From an uncultured Acinetobacter sp. (GTDB lineage Bacteria > Pseudomonadota > Gammaproteobacteria > Pseudomonadales > Moraxellaceae), in the NCBI GenBank assembly GCA_947627655.1, contig CANQWW010000009.1, positions 1-34,212 on the forward strand: a stretch of 34,212 nt of DNA, in the 5' to 3' direction. The position numbers and the translations under genes were made by a program. Of the stretch, positions 25,766 through 34,037 are shown one piece after another. A model generated the notes under the pieces. It had not been told where the DNA came from, ran no database searches, and worked only from the letters and a program-made list of their open reading frames with translations. Position 1 is the stretch's first letter; every line of letters starts with the position of its first letter.

Positions 25766-26725
25766 TTATTTCGACGCTCGCATGCGGTCAGGAAAAGCGG
25801 GAGCTTCCAGGCGTGGACCATCATAGGCAGGAATTGAACCAAAACGCTCATGGCCGGCAATCCATTGTTCGCGTGCCAGTTTCAGTTCTTCAGTGGTCCG
25901 ACCTACCAGATTCCACCAGAGCAAGATTGGGCTTTCAAAAGGCTCTCCACCCAACAGCAGAACCCGGCTTTTGGCATGAATTTCCACGACCACCTGATCC
26001 AGACCTGGCTCCAGAATCACCATATTGTCTTCGGTCAGTTCATGGCCATTGATACTCGCGCTCCCTTCTAGTGCCAGAAAGCCATATTCAAATTTTCTGT
26101 CCAGTGGCAGAATGGCACGCGTACTTTCAGCCGCGTATAAATCGACCCCCAGCAATTCGGTATGTACTTGAACCGGTGAATGGGCTTGTAAATAGTCACC
26201 CACCAGCACAGTAAAGTCGATGCCTTGCTCATGCACGACCGGCAATTCGGGATAGTGATCAAATGCCGGCGCCATATTGATCTTGTCATCCGGCAGAGCA
26301 ATCCATAGCTGCGCAGCGTGCATCTTGGTTTCTGTATCAGGGGCCACCTCTGAATGGGAAATCCCGTAACCTGCAGTCATCAGGTTGACCTGACGCGGAC
26401 GCAGTAACTGGGCGCTCCCCAAGCTATCGTGATGCATCATGGTACCTTCAATCATCCAGGTAAAAGTCTGCAAGCCGATATGCGGATGTGGGCCGACATC
26501 CAGACCATCGCCCTGCGGGAAATGCGCCGGACCGGCATGATCCAGAAAACACCACGCCCCGATCATGCGTTTATGCCGGCTCGGTAACGCACGTTTAATC
26601 ACCGTACCTTGACCAATCTCGGCACGGCGTAAAGGAAATTCGGCAATAAACTGATTTACGTATTTGACACAATCATCTGAATTAAAAAGTTCGGTATCAT
26701 TATTATGTGACATGGTCTGGCTCAC
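25766..26725 (-). CDS. Pirin family protein (cupin, quercetinase-like)
   Basis: Iron-binding double cupin of 319 residues. Metal ligands seen: H80 and H82 in GPHPHIGLQTF, and H124 and E126 in GYGISHSEVAP. The C-terminal pirin domain includes LLLGGEPFESPILLWWNLVG. Bacterial pirins may have quercetin dioxygenase activity or act as redox-dependent protein regulators; the role here cannot be told. The GTG at 26725 is the longest start; an in-frame ATG at 26713 is four codons later and as likely, as neither has a strong ribosome site. Monocistronic. Confidence 0.9.
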   Translation of the reverse strand: MSQTMSHNNDTELFNSDDCVKYVNQFIAEFPLRRAEIGQGTVIKRALPSRHKRMIGAWCFLDHAGPAHFPQGDGLDVGPHPHIGLQTFTWMIEGTMMHHDSLGSAQLLRPRQVNLMTAGYGISHSEVAPDTETKMHAAQLWIALPDDKINMAPAFDHYPELPVVHEQGIDFTVLVGDYLQAHSPVQVHTELLGVDLYAAESTRAILPLDRKFEYGFLALEGSASINGHELTEDNMVILEPGLDQVVVEIHAKSRVLLLGGEPFESPILLWWNLVGRTTEELKLAREQWIAGHERFGSIPAYDGPRLEAPAFPDRMRASK

Positions 26726-27168
26726 TCGGCTAGGTTACTGCGATCATAGCAATTGGAATCTATAATTACAGCGCAGATCATGGGATAGTATTTATCATGG
26801 CTGGGATAATCCCCGCCATGCTTCCTCTCTGGCTGTGCTAGCGGTCATTTCTTGTTTGGATAAAGTCCAACTGAGTTTAAGTAATATTCTTGGCTTCGGC
26901 TGTTGCTGTTTTGCAAACATAGACCTATATGATTGTGGCAGTTTTTTTAGCCCATTTCTGACTATTTCCGCTGCAAATTTCACGCCGGTGTTTCACGTGA
27001 AACAGCCTTAATTTCGACCCTCTTAAATCCTCCTATTTATCCTAAATTACGGTTTATTAATAAATTTATCTCATATCATCTTAAAACTTTTTGTTACCTT
27101 TAATTGCCCCATCTATCGTTTTATCCTCAATTTGGGATAGCTTTTTCCACCTGTATTTTGAGCATAAT
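26726..27168. other. 443-bp gap holding a parS site
   Basis: No convincing gene is present. A 62-codon minus-strand frame (26795-26983) has no ribosome site and a composition unlike a protein. The gap holds the parS palindrome and A+T-rich sequence up to the diguanylate cyclase, where promoter elements must lie, but I could not place them. Confidence 0.6.
26989..27004. other. parS centromere site (ParB binding)
   Basis: TGTTTCACGTGAAACA, a perfect 16-bp palindrome identical to the consensus parS of chromosomal ParABS systems. ParB loads here and spreads to form the partition complex. Such sites cluster in the origin-proximal part of chromosomes, so the window is probably near oriC. No other copy was noticed in the window. 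Confidence 0.92.
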
Positions 27169-28512
27169 ATGCACAAATTTTTTCTGGATTGGGATATGTC
27201 GATTGCTGAGCCAAGATTGCATTATGCATCTTCTGCTCCTTCAGAGCCCTTAAGTCATCATGCTGCCAAAGACTTTAAACTGTCCGAGCATGATTTAAAA
27301 AACCGGCAGGTGATTGAGCAGGCACTTGCGCACCCGCACGCCCGTATTCCGACCCAGTTTCAGTCGCGCTTTCATGATTATCTCTACCGCTATCATCATC
27401 AGCATTTACGTCAAATACATTTATTGGCTCAGCTGGCTTTTCTGCTGTATTTTTTTGCTGATTTTTTTATTCTTCCAGATCTAATCCTTGTTTCAGGTTT
27501 ATCCCGCGTGGCCATCGTGCTAGCGATATGGCTACTCTGCAAGTTAATGTTTAGCGCGACGCAAGATATTCAACTTCTCGATCTCATTCTTCCGGTAGGC
27601 ACGACCCTGTGTGCCGGCATCTGGATTATATTACTGCTGTCCTCCAACAGCCCCCATGTCGCAAATTATCTGTATGCTTCAGCCATTTTTATACTGATTG
27701 TCAACCTCAGTATTAAATTGCAATTCAAGGTATCGCTGTATTGTTCAATCTTTATCTGCCTGTTTGTCCTGATCGCCATGCGCCAGATCATGACGCTCTC
27801 AGAGACCTTTGTATTTATGGTCGTTATCAGTCCGGTGCTGCTATTTAGTCTCTATATGAACTGGAACAATATTCAGAATATGCGCCGGGAGTTTTTAAGA
27901 AGTTTACTGGATGAATGGAATTATTATACGGTGCGCAAGCTTGCACATACCGATGAACTGACCCAGCTGTATAATCGACGGCATTTTGTCGATCTGGCAG
28001 AGCATAGCATCCATGAATGGCCCAAATCTGCCTCTACCTGCCTGCTGATGTTTGATGTGGATCATTTCAAACAGGTGAATGACAATTATGGTCATGATAT
28101 TGGGGACCGGGTGTTACAACTGATTGCCGCCACCACACGCAAGGAAATGCGGCATAGCGATGTGCTGGCCCGTTTTGGTGGTGAAGAGTTTATTGTGCTG
28201 CTCTCCGATACCCAGTTACAGGATGCACTGCTGATCGCTGAGCGGATCCGATATTCTATTCAACGCCAGTCTTTAAATCTGAGCCCTGAGCTGAATTTAA
28301 AATTTACCGTATCGATTGGTATCACCGAACTGCAGTCCCCGTCCCAGAGTCTGGCTGAGCTGATTAAACAGGTAGATCTAGCCCTGTATGCAGCAAAACG
28401 TAGTGGACGTAATCGTGTCAGAGTCTATAGCGCTGATCTTATGCAAGAGCACAGCCCACATTCGGCAAATTTGCATGATGCTGGACATGTCAAAACGGGA
28501 TATAGTCTTTGA
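27169..28512 (+). CDS. Membrane diguanylate cyclase (GGDEF)
   Basis: Makes cyclic di-GMP from two GTP. I take the ATG at 27169 (448 residues): the longer frame back to TTG 27091 gives a poor N-terminus with no ribosome site. A cytosolic leader of about 85 residues precedes roughly six hydrophobic helices (about 85-245). A GGDEF domain follows: DELTQLYNRRHF, DVDHFKQVND and GGEEF at 337-341, so the cyclase looks active. R328-x-x-D331, five residues before GGEEF, is the inhibitory site for product feedback. The membrane part may sense a signal. It is followed by a terminator and stands alone. Cellular output unknown. Confidence 0.92.
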   Translation: MHKFFLDWDMSIAEPRLHYASSAPSEPLSHHAAKDFKLSEHDLKNRQVIEQALAHPHARIPTQFQSRFHDYLYRYHHQHLRQIHLLAQLAFLLYFFADFFILPDLILVSGLSRVAIVLAIWLLCKLMFSATQDIQLLDLILPVGTTLCAGIWIILLLSSNSPHVANYLYASAIFILIVNLSIKLQFKVSLYCSIFICLFVLIAMRQIMTLSETFVFMVVISPVLLFSLYMNWNNIQNMRREFLRSLLDEWNYYTVRKLAHTDELTQLYNRRHFVDLAEHSIHEWPKSASTCLLMFDVDHFKQVNDNYGHDIGDRVLQLIAATTRKEMRHSDVLARFGGEEFIVLLSDTQLQDALLIAERIRYSIQRQSLNLSPELNLKFTVSIGITELQSPSQSLAELIKQVDLALYAAKRSGRNRVRVYSADLMQEHSPHSANLHDAGHVKTGYSL

Positions 28513-28545
28513 ATAAAGATTTTGCTCCCTAGAACATGCAAGCAT

Positions 28546-28573
28546 AAAAAAGAGCGCCTAAGCGCTCTTTTTT
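28546..28573. terminator. Terminator after the diguanylate cyclase
   Basis: AGAGCGC (28551-28557), CTAA loop, GCGCTCT (28562-28568), with A6 before and T6 after. It can act in both directions and may also end guaA transcription. Confidence 0.88.
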
Positions 28574-28620
28574 ATTGGGTGTGTGTATTAAGACACTGCC
28601 GCACGCATAGCGCTTGGCGT

Positions 28621-28660
28621 AATTTAGGCAAGAAGCGCTGCTTCTTGAAACCCCTAAATT
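28621..28660 (-). other. Two-step hairpin at the guaA stop codon
   Basis: Outer arms AATTTAGG (28621-28628) and CCTAAATT (28653-28660), inner arms CAAGAAGC (28629-28636) and GCTTCTTG (28640-28647), with a GCT loop and a 5-nt bulge on one side. Arms match perfectly. There is no T run, so it is probably a 3'-UTR stabilising structure or part of a tandem terminator with 28546-28573. Confidence 0.6.
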
Positions 28661-30227
28661 ACTCCCATTCAATCGTTGCAGGTGGTTTAGACGACACGTC
28701 ATATACCACGCGTGAAACTTCAGCAATTTCATTCATGATACGGGTCGAGATCTTATCGACCAACTCGTATGGAAGGTGGGCAAAACGAGCTGTCATAAAG
28801 TCTACAGTCTCCACTGCACGCAGTGCGATGACCCATGCATAACGACGGCCATCACCTACTACACCTACAGATTTCACCGGCTGGAATACTGCAAATGCTT
28901 GTGCAGTCTTGTCATACCAACCGCTGGCACGAAGTTCTTGCATGAAGATGTCATCTGCAAGACGCAGGATGTCCGCATACTCTTTCTTCACTTCACCCAA
29001 AATACGCACGCCAAGACCTGGGCCTGGGAATGGATGACGATACAGCATTTCAAAAGGTAGACCTAAAGTGGTACCCAGTTTGCGCACTTCATCTTTAAAC
29101 AGGTCACGTAAAGGTTCAACCAGTTCAAAGGCTAAATCTTCTGGTAAACCACCCACATTATGGTGGGATTTAATCACGTGAGCTTTACCTTGTTTGCTTG
29201 CAGCAGATTCAATCACATCTGGATAGATCGTACCTTGGGCCAGGAATTTCACCCCATCTAATGCACGTGCTTCTTCAGCGAAAACTTCGATGAATTCACG
29301 GCCAATAATTTTACGTTTTTTCTCCGGATCCACTTCACCGGCAAGTGCAGTCAGGAAGCGCTCTTCAGCATCAGCACGAATTACACGGATACCCATGTTT
29401 TTCGCGAACATATCCATCACCTGATCGCCTTCGTTTAGACGAAGTAGGCCGTTGTCTACGAATACACAAGTCAGCTGGTCGCCAATTGCACGGTGTAACA
29501 GTGCGGCAACTACAGAGGAATCTACACCACCGGACAGACCCAGCAATACTTTTTCATTACCAATCTGTTCGCGTAACTGTTGCACACGCAGGTCGATGAT
29601 GTTTTCAGAGTTCCACAGGTTGCGGCAACCACAGATGTTGTGAACGAAGTTAGACAGTAATTCTTTACCCTTCGCAGTATGGGTGACTTCAGGGTGGAAC
29701 TGGATGCCATAGAAACGGCGTTTTTCATCAGACACCATCGCCACCGGGCAGCTTGGTGTGCTGGCAGTAATCTGGAAGCCTTCTGGAATTTGAGTCACTT
29801 TGTCACCGTGGCTCATCCAGACTTTCAATTTGTCTGCTGAATCTTCAAGATCGCCAATCAAGCCATCACGAACTTTAATGTCGACTTCAGCATAACCAAA
29901 CTCATGCACTGTACCTGGCTCAACTTTACCGCCCAGCTGTGCAGACATGGTTTGCAGACCGTAGCAAATACCCAATACTGGAACACCGAGGTTAAAAACA
30001 ACTTCTGGTGCACGCGGGCTGCCTTCTTGGTGTACGCTTTCAGGACCACCAGACAGGATGATACCGTTTGGATTAAATGCACGAATGTCTTCTTCAGACA
30101 TGTCATAGGCAAACATTTCAGAATATACGCCAGAATCACGTACGCGACGTGCAATTAACTGACTATATTGAGAACCGAAATCCAAAATCAGGATACGATC
30201 TTCAGTAATTTGAGTATTGGTAGTCAT
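28659..30227 (-). CDS. guaA: GMP synthase (glutamine-hydrolysing)
   Basis: Converts XMP to GMP using glutamine and ATP, the last step of guanine nucleotide synthesis. With ATG 30227 it has 522 residues, close to E. coli (525); a TTG three codons upstream is in frame but unlikely. The class I amidotransferase domain has catalytic C88 (GICYG), H178 and E180 (QFHPEVTHT). The ATP pyrophosphatase loop is SGGVDSS at 232-238, and the C-terminal dimer domain begins [12 protein letters not shown] and ends KPPATIEWE. All key residues are present. It stands alone; guaB is not next to it. Confidence 0.98.
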   Translation of the reverse strand: MTTNTQITEDRILILDFGSQYSQLIARRVRDSGVYSEMFAYDMSEEDIRAFNPNGIILSGGPESVHQEGSPRAPEVVFNLGVPVLGICYGLQTMSAQLGGKVEPGTVHEFGYAEVDIKVRDGLIGDLEDSADKLKVWMSHGDKVTQIPEGFQITASTPSCPVAMVSDEKRRFYGIQFHPEVTHTAKGKELLSNFVHNICGCRNLWNSENIIDLRVQQLREQIGNEKVLLGLSGGVDSSVVAALLHRAIGDQLTCVFVDNGLLRLNEGDQVMDMFAKNMGIRVIRADAEERFLTALAGEVDPEKKRKIIGREFIEVFAEEARALDGVKFLAQGTIYPDVIESAASKQGKAHVIKSHHNVGGLPEDLAFELVEPLRDLFKDEVRKLGTTLGLPFEMLYRHPFPGPGLGVRILGEVKKEYADILRLADDIFMQELRASGWYDKTAQAFAVFQPVKSVGVVGDGRRYAWVIALRAVETVDFMTARFAHLPYELVDKISTRIMNEIAEVSRVVYDVSSKPPATIEWE

Positions 30228-30547
30228 GACAAACAACTATAGAAAGGCAAACGAAAGATAAGCGCCGTATTCTATCATTTTTCGCTGCATTACGCACACT
30301 ATTCGCACAAGCCCGACATTTAATTGCTGGTATTCTGATTCAGAACAAACCCACAGCTTTTTAACTGAAGATAATTCCAGCAGTTTTTTATCTTTTCTCG
30401 CTGGCCATCTGATCAAGCCCTGGTATTTATCGAATCTGATTCACTGCAATAGTTTAGGCAATCACCTGCGCTTAGCTAGCAAGTAAAATTTCACTTGTAC
30501 TGGAACAAAAAATCCCGCAGCTTGGCGGGATGTTGATGGGCTTATTG
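30228..30547. other. Intergenic region upstream of guaA
   Basis: No gene seen. It contains the terminator of the BOF-domain gene (30512-30531). The guaA promoter must be on the minus strand here; TAGAAT near 30269-30274 is a possible -10 but without a good -35, so I do not assign it. Confidence 0.4.
30512..30531 (-). terminator. Rho-independent terminator of the BOF-domain gene
   Basis: ATCCCGC (30512-30518), AGCTTG loop, GCGGGAT (30525-30531), followed on the minus strand by T6. Confidence 0.9.
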
Positions 30548-30910
30548 TTATTTGATCCGTTCAATCTGAATCACTTCAATATCGGTTGGTTTGTTACGAT
30601 GCGTATCCACTTCGCCCAGCACACGAACATGATCCCCGGCTTTCAGCTGGATCGGTTTCCATAGCTCATCATCAACATCGATAATGATTGAACCGCTGCT
30701 GTCTTTCAGCTCGAAATCATCCCCACCCGCCTTTAACTGTCGGACGATTTGACCAGTTAAGGTCACACCGGTTTCATCCTTCATTTTATGGGCCTGCGCA
30801 ATGCTGGTCACATTGTTTTTTGCTTCATTTAAAATCGCTTGATCTGATTTCGCCCATACAGCGGGACTTGCGATAGCCAGCATGGCACTGAGTAAAAGGT
30901 ACTTTTTCAT
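30548..30910 (-). CDS. Periplasmic BOF (OB-fold) domain protein, YgiW/YdeI family
   Basis: 120 residues. A signal peptide (MKKYLLLSAMLAIASPAVWA, then K) sends it to the periplasm. The mature part is a bacterial OB fold: DETGVTLTGQIVRQLKAGGD, then FELKDSSGSIIIDVDDELW and LKAGDHVRVLGEVDTHRNKPTDIEV. Relatives YgiW/VisP and YdeI bind small ligands and support resistance to antimicrobial peptides, peroxide or metals. The ligand here is unknown. The ATG at 30910 has AGGAT upstream and an A/T-rich TATATA box about 25 bases before. Confidence 0.88.
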   Translation of the reverse strand: MKKYLLLSAMLAIASPAVWAKSDQAILNEAKNNVTSIAQAHKMKDETGVTLTGQIVRQLKAGGDDFELKDSSGSIIIDVDDELWKPIQLKAGDHVRVLGEVDTHRNKPTDIEVIQIERIK

Positions 30911-31261
30911 ACTTTAATCCTGCGTTCTATTTATATATTGATCTAAGCAAAAAAACAGCCTGCAGTCCTCAGCGCTTATGTAAATAATTCATCTATTTAT
31001 GTATCTAAAAACTGTGAATTGTTGCTCTATTTTCCGGTAATAATCTAGCGCTGATTTTTCCCTTTAAAGGCTTTGACTCCAACTTATCCTAAAATAGAAG
31101 CGGCACGGACCTCTAGATATTTCCATCCAGAAAGCGGGACTTTTCACAAAAAAATCAGCACGCTTTAGCCGCTGGAATGAAGACAATTAATTTGCTTTTT
31201 GGTACTGACTTTCCTGCCCCGGACTGTTAGCATTTCAGCACACTTTTGTTCGTATGATCCC
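30911..31261. other. Divergent intergenic region (BOF gene / dedA)
   Basis: 351 bases with no convincing gene. It should hold promoters of both divergent genes. TATATA near 30930 fits the minus-strand gene. For dedA no -35/-10 pair of good quality was found. Confidence 0.4.
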
Positions 31262-31900
31262 ATGGAACTGCTCGATTTTATCTTACACGTAGACGACCAT
31301 CTGCTTGAATTCATCACCAATTACGGGGTGTGGATTTATGCCATTCTTTTTCTAATTATTTTTGTGGAAACCGGGTTGGTAGTCATGCCTTTCCTGCCAG
31401 GGGACAGCTTGTTGTTTGCCGCCGGTGCACTGGCGGCATCCACAGGCGCGATGGATCCATGGGTGCTGATTCCCTTACTGTTCGTGGCTGCAGTGCTAGG
31501 CGATACGCTGAATTATCATATCGGCAAATATATTGGTCCACGCGTCTTTGAAGTCGAGTCACGTTTTATTAATAAAAAACATCTGAGCGCGACCCAGCAA
31601 TTTTTTGCCAAGCATGGGGGCAAAACCATTATTTTTGCCCGCTTTGTGCCTTTTGCCCGGACCTTTGCGCCTTTTGTCGCCGGTGCCGGCAGCATGAACT
31701 ACAAATACTTCCTGACCTATAATATTGTAGGTGCAGCCTGCTGGATCAGTTCATTTGTGGTACTGGGCTATCTATTTGGCAATATGCCCATTGTCAAAGA
31801 CAATTTTACCCATCTCATTTTTGGCATCATTATTCTCAGTGTCCTGCCGGGTATTTTTGGTTTTATCCAGCAAAAGCTTAAACCTAATAAAACTGCCTAA
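31262..31900 (+). CDS. DedA family membrane protein (YqjA/YohD-like)
   Basis: Inner-membrane protein of 212 residues from ATG 31262 (MELLDFILHVDDHLLEF). The longer frame from TTG 31199 adds 21 unrelated residues. Core features: FVETGLVVMPFLPGDSLLFAAGALA, GDTLNYHIGKYIG, and FARFVPFARTFAPFVAGAGSM, which carry the conserved acidic and arginine residues of the DedA domain. The family is thought to work in undecaprenyl-phosphate or phospholipid flipping and in proton-motive-force homeostasis. Ends 19 bases before the converging LysE-type gene; no terminator is seen between them. Confidence 0.92.
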   Translation: MELLDFILHVDDHLLEFITNYGVWIYAILFLIIFVETGLVVMPFLPGDSLLFAAGALAASTGAMDPWVLIPLLFVAAVLGDTLNYHIGKYIGPRVFEVESRFINKKHLSATQQFFAKHGGKTIIFARFVPFARTFAPFVAGAGSMNYKYFLTYNIVGAACWISSFVVLGYLFGNMPIVKDNFTHLIFGIIILSVLPGIFGFIQQKLKPNKTA

Positions 31901-31919
31901 GGATTACAGCGCCAGCGGT

Positions 31920-32516
31920 TTAAGCTTTCCATAAGCTGAGGATCAGCGGAATCAAACAAAGTAACAAAAAGAATGCCGACCCTTTATAAATCAGGTCGGC
32001 TTTTATTTTTTCCGACGCACCAGACAGCAGCGCCTGACCAAAGGCCATCCAGAAGATAAATACTGGTACAGTCACCAGACTGAAGGCCGCAAATACCCAC
32101 ACAAAGTTGCTCATACTTTGCCAGGTGGCTTCGGGAAAAATCCCGGCTGCGAATAACACCGATTTGGGATTTTTTAATGTGGCCATAAACATCTGCCAGG
32201 GGCGGATCAGCGGGTACTTTTTATGCTGCAATTCCAACTGCCGAACCTTGAACAGCCGGAAGGTCGTCCAGCCTACCGTGATCATACTCAGCATATATAA
32301 CATGGTTTTAAAGTTGGGCCAGTAGGGTGAAGCCAGATGAATCAGTAAAGCCCACAAATTAATGGCATAAAAATAGCCCAGCCACATTGCTGGAATAGAA
32401 AGACTGGTTTTGGCCTGACCATGTTGATGTGCAGCACTGGCAACCAGCACATTCGCTGGCCCCGGAATCATCAAGACAGCAATGACTGCTAAAATAAATA
32501 ACCAGCTTTCGATCAT
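31920..32516 (-). CDS. LysE/RhtB family exporter
   Basis: Inner-membrane amino-acid or metabolite exporter of 198 residues. I use the ATG at 32516, which has AGG five bases upstream; a GTG two codons earlier (32522) is also in frame. It has about five or six hydrophobic segments. The N-terminal MIPGPANVLVAS is the LysE signature (usually PGP), and MATLKNPKSVLFAAGIFPE is the matching central motif. Substrate unknown. Runs towards dedA. Upstream is an inverted repeat at 32567-32597. Confidence 0.88.
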   Translation of the reverse strand: MIESWLFILAVIAVLMIPGPANVLVASAAHQHGQAKTSLSIPAMWLGYFYAINLWALLIHLASPYWPNFKTMLYMLSMITVGWTTFRLFKVRQLELQHKKYPLIRPWQMFMATLKNPKSVLFAAGIFPEATWQSMSNFVWVFAAFSLVTVPVFIFWMAFGQALLSGASEKIKADLIYKGSAFFLLLCLIPLILSLWKA

Positions 32517-32566
32517 ACACACCTACCCTAAAGAATGGCGCAACCTTAACCAATCCGTCGGGTACA

Positions 32567-32597
32567 GGACAAGAACTTTATCGCTAAAATCTTGTCC
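32567..32597. promoter_or_regulatory. Inverted repeat upstream of the LysE-type gene
   Basis: GGACAAG (32567-32573) and CTTGTCC (32591-32597) with 17 bases between. It lies about 50-80 bp before the gene start and could be an operator. Weak evidence. Confidence 0.35.
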
Positions 32598-32697
32598 GGA
32601 TCGGTCATTTTCACTTGATTTTCAGCCCTTAACCATTTGTTCCTTTAGCTAAAAATGCTGACCAGAATCCGCATGCAACTATCCGGGTTTAGATCGT

Positions 32698-33090
32698 TTA
32701 TTTGGCTGTGGCCGGACGGATAATGATTGGACAGCTTTTATAACGTGCAGCCTGCACGATCGCTTCCTGCTCACCCAGCAAGCGCGCCAGTTCAGTTCTT
32801 TTCGTATTGGAAGACTGGCCCATATTGACCGAAATACTCGGACCTAGGCCCCAGCCTCCCCGGCTGCCCCAGCCACCGCCAACACCTACACCCACGCCGA
32901 CACCAGTACGTTTCGGGGCTTGCACCCCATTGTCGATATATTGCTGGATACGGTTATATTCGCCCTGTAACTGACCACAACCCAAAGACTGATACTGGGT
33001 CGGTGATACATAGGTCGGCTTGACTGTGGTGGCACAGGCACTGAGCAGCGCCAGAGTCACTACACCAAAACCAGTTTTAAGGAGTTTCAT
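32698..33090 (-). CDS. Glycine-rich lipoprotein, function unknown
   Basis: 130 residues from ATG 33090 (a GTG just before it is in frame but less likely). The lipoprotein signal ends LALLSAC with the lipidated cysteine at about residue 19, so it is anchored to a membrane, probably the outer one. A low-complexity stretch of Gly-Val repeats then Gly-Trp (GVGVGVGVGGGWGSRGGW) lies near 64-82. Then comes a helix-like RTELARLLGEQEAIVQAARYKSC. Two further cysteines are present, near residues 38 and 120. It begins 15 bases after the ParA-like gene, so the two are probably co-transcribed. I know no assigned function. Confidence 0.75.
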   Translation of the reverse strand: MKLLKTGFGVVTLALLSACATTVKPTYVSPTQYQSLGCGQLQGEYNRIQQYIDNGVQAPKRTGVGVGVGVGGGWGSRGGWGLGPSISVNMGQSSNTKRTELARLLGEQEAIVQAARYKSCPIIIRPATAK

Positions 33091-33105
33091 CACAGACTCA
33101 TTCTC

Positions 33106-33927
33106 TTATTTTTGCTCAATCTCATTGAACAACGATTGATAGGCCTGCGTCAATTTATGATCGGTAGTCAGATGAATCAGTGGCTGGTTTTTCTGATGCG
33201 ATTCTTTCATGATGACGGAGGGCGGCAACATGTGGTCTAGCACCGGCAAGCCTTCATCTTTGAGTTGCTGCACCACCTCGCGTGGCAGTCTGGCTTGGGC
33301 CTGAAATTGGTTGACCACAATCCCTTCAATCTGCAGATGCTCATTATGATCGTCCTGGGTTTCAATGACATTGCCAATCAGGGTGTGCAAGGCACGCTGA
33401 GAAAATACATCACAGTCAAAGGGAATTAATACCCGATCCGCTGCAATCAAAGCCGATAACGTGAAAAAGTTGAACGCTGGTGGAGTATCAATAAAGATCC
33501 GTTCATAGCGCCCGGATAGCTGCTGCACGGCATCGCGCAGCTTGTAGATTTTATGTTTGGATTCTAACAGATAGGTCAGTGCACCCAGACTGGGGCTGGC
33601 CGGAATCACATCCAGCTGCTGAAACGGCGACTGATGCACATAGCTTTCCAGTCCCTTGGCACGTGTTTTCAGGAGCGAACCGATCGCGTTGCCCAGCAGG
33701 CCTTTATTTTGCTGTGCACCCAATACATCCTCAAAATAGTTTTCAATATTGGGTTCTAATGCGGGCTTCGTGCCAGAATAGGTCGCATCTTCGCCCAGTA
33801 GATACTGACTCGAGTTGGCTTGTGGATCGAGATCAATCAACAAGGTTTTTAAACCCTGATGTGCACTGATCGCGGCCAGATTTACAGCAATACTGGACTT
33901 GCCGACCCCACCTTTTTTTCCGGGCAT
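33106..33927 (-). CDS. Orphan ParA/MinD-type ATPase with shortened N-terminus
   Basis: 273 residues of the ParA Walker-type family. The deviant Walker A KGGVGKSS lies at residues 5-12, TLLIDLDPQANSSQ is the next conserved block, and IFIDTPPAF is the Walker B. VVNQFQAQARL and the C-terminal helices complete the fold. Normally 6 or more residues, forming the first beta strand, precede the P loop; here only M-P-G-K do, because the upstream frame meets a TGA five codons before the ATG. Either the start has been lost or the fold manages without it. No ParB gene is adjacent; the next gene is a lipoprotein. Such orphans position cellular machinery or plasmid-like elements. Confidence 0.82.
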   Translation of the reverse strand: MPGKKGGVGKSSIAVNLAAISAHQGLKTLLIDLDPQANSSQYLLGEDATYSGTKPALEPNIENYFEDVLGAQQNKGLLGNAIGSLLKTRAKGLESYVHQSPFQQLDVIPASPSLGALTYLLESKHKIYKLRDAVQQLSGRYERIFIDTPPAFNFFTLSALIAADRVLIPFDCDVFSQRALHTLIGNVIETQDDHNEHLQIEGIVVNQFQAQARLPREVVQQLKDEGLPVLDHMLPPSVIMKESHQKNQPLIHLTTDHKLTQAYQSLFNEIEQK

Positions 33928-34001
33928 TGAACTATAGTGTCAATATTTATGAATAACTCTATATACAAGCCATACAAGATTTATTAGTATCTATTAAATC
34001 A

Positions 34002-34015
34002 TTGACACATGTCAA
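34002..34015. promoter_or_regulatory. Inverted repeat before the terminal gene
   Basis: TTGACA-CA-TGTCAA in an A/T-rich stretch, between the ParA-like gene and the partial gene at 34038. It could be an operator or contain a -35 for the plus strand. Confidence 0.35.
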
Positions 34016-34037
34016 CAAAGTGTAAAGGAGACTACTT

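Noticed and set aside
26795..26983. 62-codon minus-strand frame in the parS gap
   Set aside because: No ribosome site and no recognisable protein character.
28522..28842. Plus-strand 106-codon frame over the end of guaA
   Set aside because: Antisense to the highly conserved guaA C-terminus and the terminator hairpin; a commonly seen spurious translation.
26989..33927. parS and the ParA-like gene as one local partition system
   Set aside because: They are 6 kb apart with unrelated genes between, no parB is present, and the ATPase is atypical; the parS is of the chromosomal type served by a parAB elsewhere.
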